A stretch of DNA of 16,890 nt from an uncultured Collinsella sp. GTDB taxonomy: Bacteria > Actinomycetota > Coriobacteriia > Coriobacteriales > Coriobacteriaceae. The stretch spans positions 1-16,890 of the forward strand of contig URLR01000044.1 in NCBI GenBank assembly GCA_900548815.1. Reading direction: 5' to 3'. Below the pieces are notes generated by a model. That model saw nothing but the letters and a program-made list of their open reading frames with translations, had not been told where the DNA came from and searched no databases. Position numbers and translations under genes: made by a program. Shown here piece by piece: positions 14,257-16,890 of the stretch (positions are counted from its first letter, which is position 1; each line of letters opens with the position of its first letter).

Positions 14257-15870
14257 ATGGCCATCATCAACAAGGGTATGTCCAGGCGTTCGTTCCTCGG
14301 CCTCACCGGCAGCGTCGCCGCTGTCGCAGGGCTTGGTCTCACCGGCTGCGGCGGCAGCTCTAGCGACGAGGGTTCCGCTTCCGGTTCCACCGATTCCGCT
14401 AACCGTGGCGGCGGCGTGATCACCGCTGGTTCCGCTTACGCTCCGTCCAGCTTCGATCCCGCCAGCACCGGCTCCGCTGTGGGCCTGGGTGCTAACTGGC
14501 ACGTCGTCGAGGGCCTCTACGGCATCGATTACCACGACTACAGCACCTTCAACGAGCTCGCCACCGACGATCCCAAGTCTGTGGACGACACCACTTTCGA
14601 GGTCACCATCCGCAAGGGCGCCAAGTTCTCCGATGGCACCGAGGTCACCGCTGACGATGTCGTTGCCTCCTACACCGCATGCGCCGCTTCCGCTACCTAT
14701 GCTCCGTTCTTCCAGCCCTTCGAGTCCATCGAGGCCAAGGACGCCAGCACCGTGACGGTCAAGACCAAGGTCCCCAACTTCTCCCTGCTCAAGGATCGTC
14801 TGGCCATCGTCCGCGTTACCCCGGCCACCCAGACCGAGGAGGATCGCGCCAAGCAGCCGATCGGCTCCGGTCCCTGGATGTACGACTCTATCTCCGATAC
14901 CGAGATCACCCTGGTTCCCAACCCCGAGTACAACGGTGAGTATGCTGCCGAGGATAAGAAGATCCAGTACAGCATCCTGACCGACCCCACCGCTCGCGTT
15001 ACCGCTCAGCAGGAGGGCTCTACGCTCGTTATGGAGCTCGTTACCGCTGACGCCGTCGACCAGCTCGAGAGCGCTGGCTGCAAGATCGATAACGTTCAGG
15101 GTTTCGGCACCCGCTTCATCATGTTCAACGTCGCCAAGGAGCCTTGGAACAACGTCAAGGTCCGTCAGGCTGTCATGTATGCGCTCGACACCGAGAAGAT
15201 GGTCAGCAACACCTTCGCCGGCCTTGCCACCGCTGCCAGCTGCTACCTGCCCAAGAGCTTCACCAACTATCATGAGGCTTCCACGGTGTACAAGACCGAC
15301 GCCAAGAAGGCTAAGAAGCTCATCGAGGAGTCTGGCATCACCCCAGGTGCCATCACCCTGCGCACCACCGACAACGAGCAGATTAAGGGCATGGCCGCCC
15401 AGGTCAAGAACGACCTCGACGCTCTCGGCTTCGATGTGACCATCCAGACCGATACCTCGCCGGCTACCTACGCTGCCATCGACGGCGGCGAGGCCTACGA
15501 TATCCTCCTTGCCCCTGGCGATCCTTCCTGCTTCGGCGCCGACCCCGACCTGCTGCTCAACTGGTGGTACGGCGACAACGTCTGGATGCAGACCCGTTGC
15601 CCGTGGAAGGAGTCCGCTGAGTGGCAGAAGCTCCACGGTCTCATGGACGAGGCTCTTGCCGCCGAGGGCGACGAGCAGCAGAAGAAGTGGAACGAGTGCT
15701 TCGACATCATTGCCGACAACGCCGTTCTGTACCCCGTTGTCCACGTCAAGACCGTCTCCGCTTCCTGGGACGATCCGTCCACTGCACCCAACGGCGAGGC
15801 ACTTGATGGCTTCAAGGGCATCGGCACGACGAGCATGTCCTTCAGGGGCGTTGCGACCGTCAAGGCGTAA
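14257..15870 (+). CDS. Peptide ABC transporter substrate-binding lipoprotein (SBP family 5)
   Basis: A 537-residue extracytoplasmic solute-binding protein of family 5 (OppA/DppA type). It would be anchored to the outer face of the membrane and deliver peptides, or another family-5 ligand, to the adjacent permease. The N-terminus carries a twin-arginine motif, SRRSFLG (9-15), a hydrophobic stretch, and a lipobox LTGC with C31 as the lipidated residue, followed by a Ser/Gly-rich linker (to about 52). The rest is one SBP domain with family features such as KGAKFSDGTEVTADDV and RQAVMYALD. ATG at 14257 has AGGAG 5 nt upstream (14247-14251). All 19 Phe codons are TTC and nearly all codons end in C or G, unlike upstream genes, implying very high expression. 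The leader holds the structured element at 14055-14139. Ligand identity cannot be read; dipeptide or oligopeptide is most likely. Confidence 0.93.
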   Translation: MAIINKGMSRRSFLGLTGSVAAVAGLGLTGCGGSSSDEGSASGSTDSANRGGGVITAGSAYAPSSFDPASTGSAVGLGANWHVVEGLYGIDYHDYSTFNELATDDPKSVDDTTFEVTIRKGAKFSDGTEVTADDVVASYTACAASATYAPFFQPFESIEAKDASTVTVKTKVPNFSLLKDRLAIVRVTPATQTEEDRAKQPIGSGPWMYDSISDTEITLVPNPEYNGEYAAEDKKIQYSILTDPTARVTAQQEGSTLVMELVTADAVDQLESAGCKIDNVQGFGTRFIMFNVAKEPWNNVKVRQAVMYALDTEKMVSNTFAGLATAASCYLPKSFTNYHEASTVYKTDAKKAKKLIEESGITPGAITLRTTDNEQIKGMAAQVKNDLDALGFDVTIQTDTSPATYAAIDGGEAYDILLAPGDPSCFGADPDLLLNWWYGDNVWMQTRCPWKESAEWQKLHGLMDEALAAEGDEQQKKWNECFDIIADNAVLYPVVHVKTVSASWDDPSTAPNGEALDGFKGIGTTSMSFRGVATVKA

Positions 15871-15932
15871 GACTCGCTTGAGTCTGTATGCAGGATGTCG
15901 GTCGTTGGGACCGTATCCTCATAGTTGAAACA

Positions 15933-15968
15933 AAGACCCGGGCGGCAACGATGTCGCTCGGGTCTTGT
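15933..15968 (+). terminator. Intercistronic terminator between binding protein and permease
   Basis: An 11-bp stem with one G-U pair, AAGACCCGGGC (15933-15943) with GCTCGGGTCTT (15956-15966), closes a 12-nt loop and ends in TCTTGT. It lies in the 157-base gap of the transport operon. A small GACTC-GCTT-GAGTC hairpin (15871-15884) immediately follows the upstream stop. Partial termination here would give excess binding protein over permease. Confidence 0.7.
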
Positions 15969-15969
15969 A

Positions 15970-15987
15970 ATGAGTATCCGTACTCAT
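15970..15987 (+). promoter_or_regulatory. Hairpin in permease leader
   Basis: ATGAGTA-TCCG-TACTCAT is a perfect 7-bp inverted repeat with a UNCG-type loop, immediately after the intercistronic terminator and 40 nt before the permease GTG. It may be an mRNA-stabilising or processing structure, or an operator. No T tract follows. Confidence 0.45.
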
Positions 15988-16027
15988 ATACCAGTTGGTC
16001 CTACCGACAAAAGAAAGGGGAGAGAAC

Positions 16028-16842
16028 GTGAACAACTTGCTACGTTTGATTGGAAGGCGTCTTGTGGCGCTGCCGATCATGGCATTGGGCGTCACCGTCC
16101 TGGTGTTCTTCCTTATGTCGTTCTCCAAGACCGACCCCGCCTACACGGCGTTGGGTGACGGTGCCTCGCCCGAGGCGGTTGCCGAGTACCATGAGAAGTA
16201 TGGTCTGGACGACCCCTGGCCCGTGCGCTACGTGCGCTATATGGGCGATTTGATCCATGGCGACATGGGCACCTATGGTGCTGCTCGCAACTCCGTTGCC
16301 AAGCGCATCTCCACGGCCCTGCCCGTCACGATGCAGCTGACCTTCATCGGTCTTGCCATCGGTGCGGTCGTTTCGTTTTTGCTCGGCGTCATCGCGGCAC
16401 TGTATCGCGACAAATGGCCGGACCAAGTGATCCGCGTCTTTTCCATCGCCGGCTTGGCAACCCCGTCGTTCTGGCTTGCCGTTCTGTTGATCCTGCTGTT
16501 CTCTTCCTACCTTAAGGTGCTCCCGGCATCTGGTGCTCTGCCTCACTTCACCACGAATCCGGTTGGCTATCTGGGACGTATGATCATGCCCGCTATCGCC
16601 TTGGCATTTCCGCTGACGGGCCAGATGACTCGTATCGTGCGTACCGCCATGGTCGAGGAGCTCGACAAGGACTATGTCCGTATGGCTCGTGGCGCCGGCG
16701 TTCCCGAGAAGGTCGTCGTCGGCATCAACGTTCTTCGCAATGCGCTGATCACCCCGGTCACCACCCTCGGTCTTAAGATCGGTTACCTCATGGGCGGTGC
16801 CGTCGTCATCGAGGTTATCTTCAACCTCCCCGGCATGGGCAC
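16028..16842 (+). CDS. DppB-type peptide ABC transporter permease, 3' truncated
   Basis: The first 271 codons of an inner-membrane permease of the DppB/OppB (BPD_transp_1) family. With a DppC-like partner and ATPases, not in the window, it would form the channel fed by the upstream binding protein. It begins MNNLLRLIGRRL; helix 1 is about 11-31, and an external segment contains the family motif KYGLDDPWPVRYVRYM (57-72) and GDMGTYG (78-84). More helices lie at about 100-125 and 140-160. The ATPase-coupling EAA loop is at about 218-241 (ARGAGVPEKVVV). GTG at 16028 has AAAGGGGAG 5 nt upstream (16014-16022) and is the only well-placed start. Typical relatives are 305-340 residues, so the last helix is missing. 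The frame continues through the adapter as the artefact CLLYTSPSPRDG, which is not protein. Confidence 0.93.
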
Positions 16843-16890
16843 CTGTCTCTTATACACATCTCCGAGCCCACGAGACGGACTCCTATCTCG
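16843..16890 (-). other. Nextera/Tn5 sequencing adapter (artefact)
   Basis: This is the exact reverse complement of the left-end adapter, with one additional base: mosaic end CTGTCTCTTATACACATCT, then the i7 primer, the same index (GGACTCCT in this orientation) and P7 tail bases. Genomic sequence ends at 16842; the base at 16843 could belong to either. Confidence 0.98.

Noticed and set aside
14239..15744. Antisense open frame of 501 codons opposite the binding-protein gene
   Set aside because: It is low-complexity, Gly/Val/Leu-rich translation expected from the extreme codon bias of the sense gene. It has no ribosome-binding site or family motif.
1..16890. Inverted repeat at the two ends of the window, as in a transposon
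   Set aside because: Both arms are Nextera adapter with a sample index, not an insertion sequence. No transposase is present.

Overview
The window is one complete assembled contig of genomic DNA from a GC-rich bacterium (about 60% G+C by eye). It is capped at both ends by untrimmed Illumina Nextera (Tn5) adapter, at 1-47 and 16843-16890, so real sequence runs from 48 to 16842. The protein families and the GC-ending codon use suggest an actinobacterium. The style of the genes (Tat-lipoprotein peptide-binding protein, LtaS-like sulfatase, paired FAD proteins) reminds me most of a gut Coriobacteriia member such as Collinsella. That placement is inference, and no rRNA or other marker here proves it.

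Layout. (1) 48-366: the 3' end of uvrB on the plus strand, closed by a hairpin terminator that is shared with the facing gene. (2) 432-6553: a four-gene minus-strand block. In transcription order it holds an LtaS/sulfatase-type membrane phosphotransferase, the Mrp/ApbC Fe-S carrier ATPase, an HI0933/COG2081 flavoprotein abutting mrp, and a COG2509 FAD-dependent dehydrogenase set off by its own terminator. (3) 6554-6746: a divergent intergenic region with a near-consensus Gram-positive LexA (SOS) box. (4) 6747-9626: uvrA with a hairpin terminator. (5) 9759-13892: a tight operon of ybaK (Cys-tRNA deacylase), murJ (lipid II flippase) and uvrC, whose ribosome-binding site is built over the murJ stop codon. 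(6) 13893-14256: a 364-base intergenic region holding a probable promoter and a long nested inverted repeat that can fold as a three-way-junction RNA. (7) 14257-16842: a peptide ABC-uptake operon, with a codon-optimised Tat/lipobox binding protein, an intercistronic terminator, and a DppB-type permease cut off by the contig end.

How the genes relate. All three subunits of UvrABC nucleotide-excision repair lie on the same strand within 14 kb, interrupted by the minus-strand block and by cell-wall and tRNA-quality-control genes. The LexA-like box supports damage control of uvrA. The second theme is envelope and nutrient uptake (LtaS-like enzyme, MurJ, peptide transporter).

I see no phage, IS element, CRISPR array, tRNA, rRNA or defence island. 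The best candidate for something undescribed is the three-way-junction element at 14055-14139 in the leader of the peptide transporter. The next best is the altered iron-sulfur cysteine set in UvrC.
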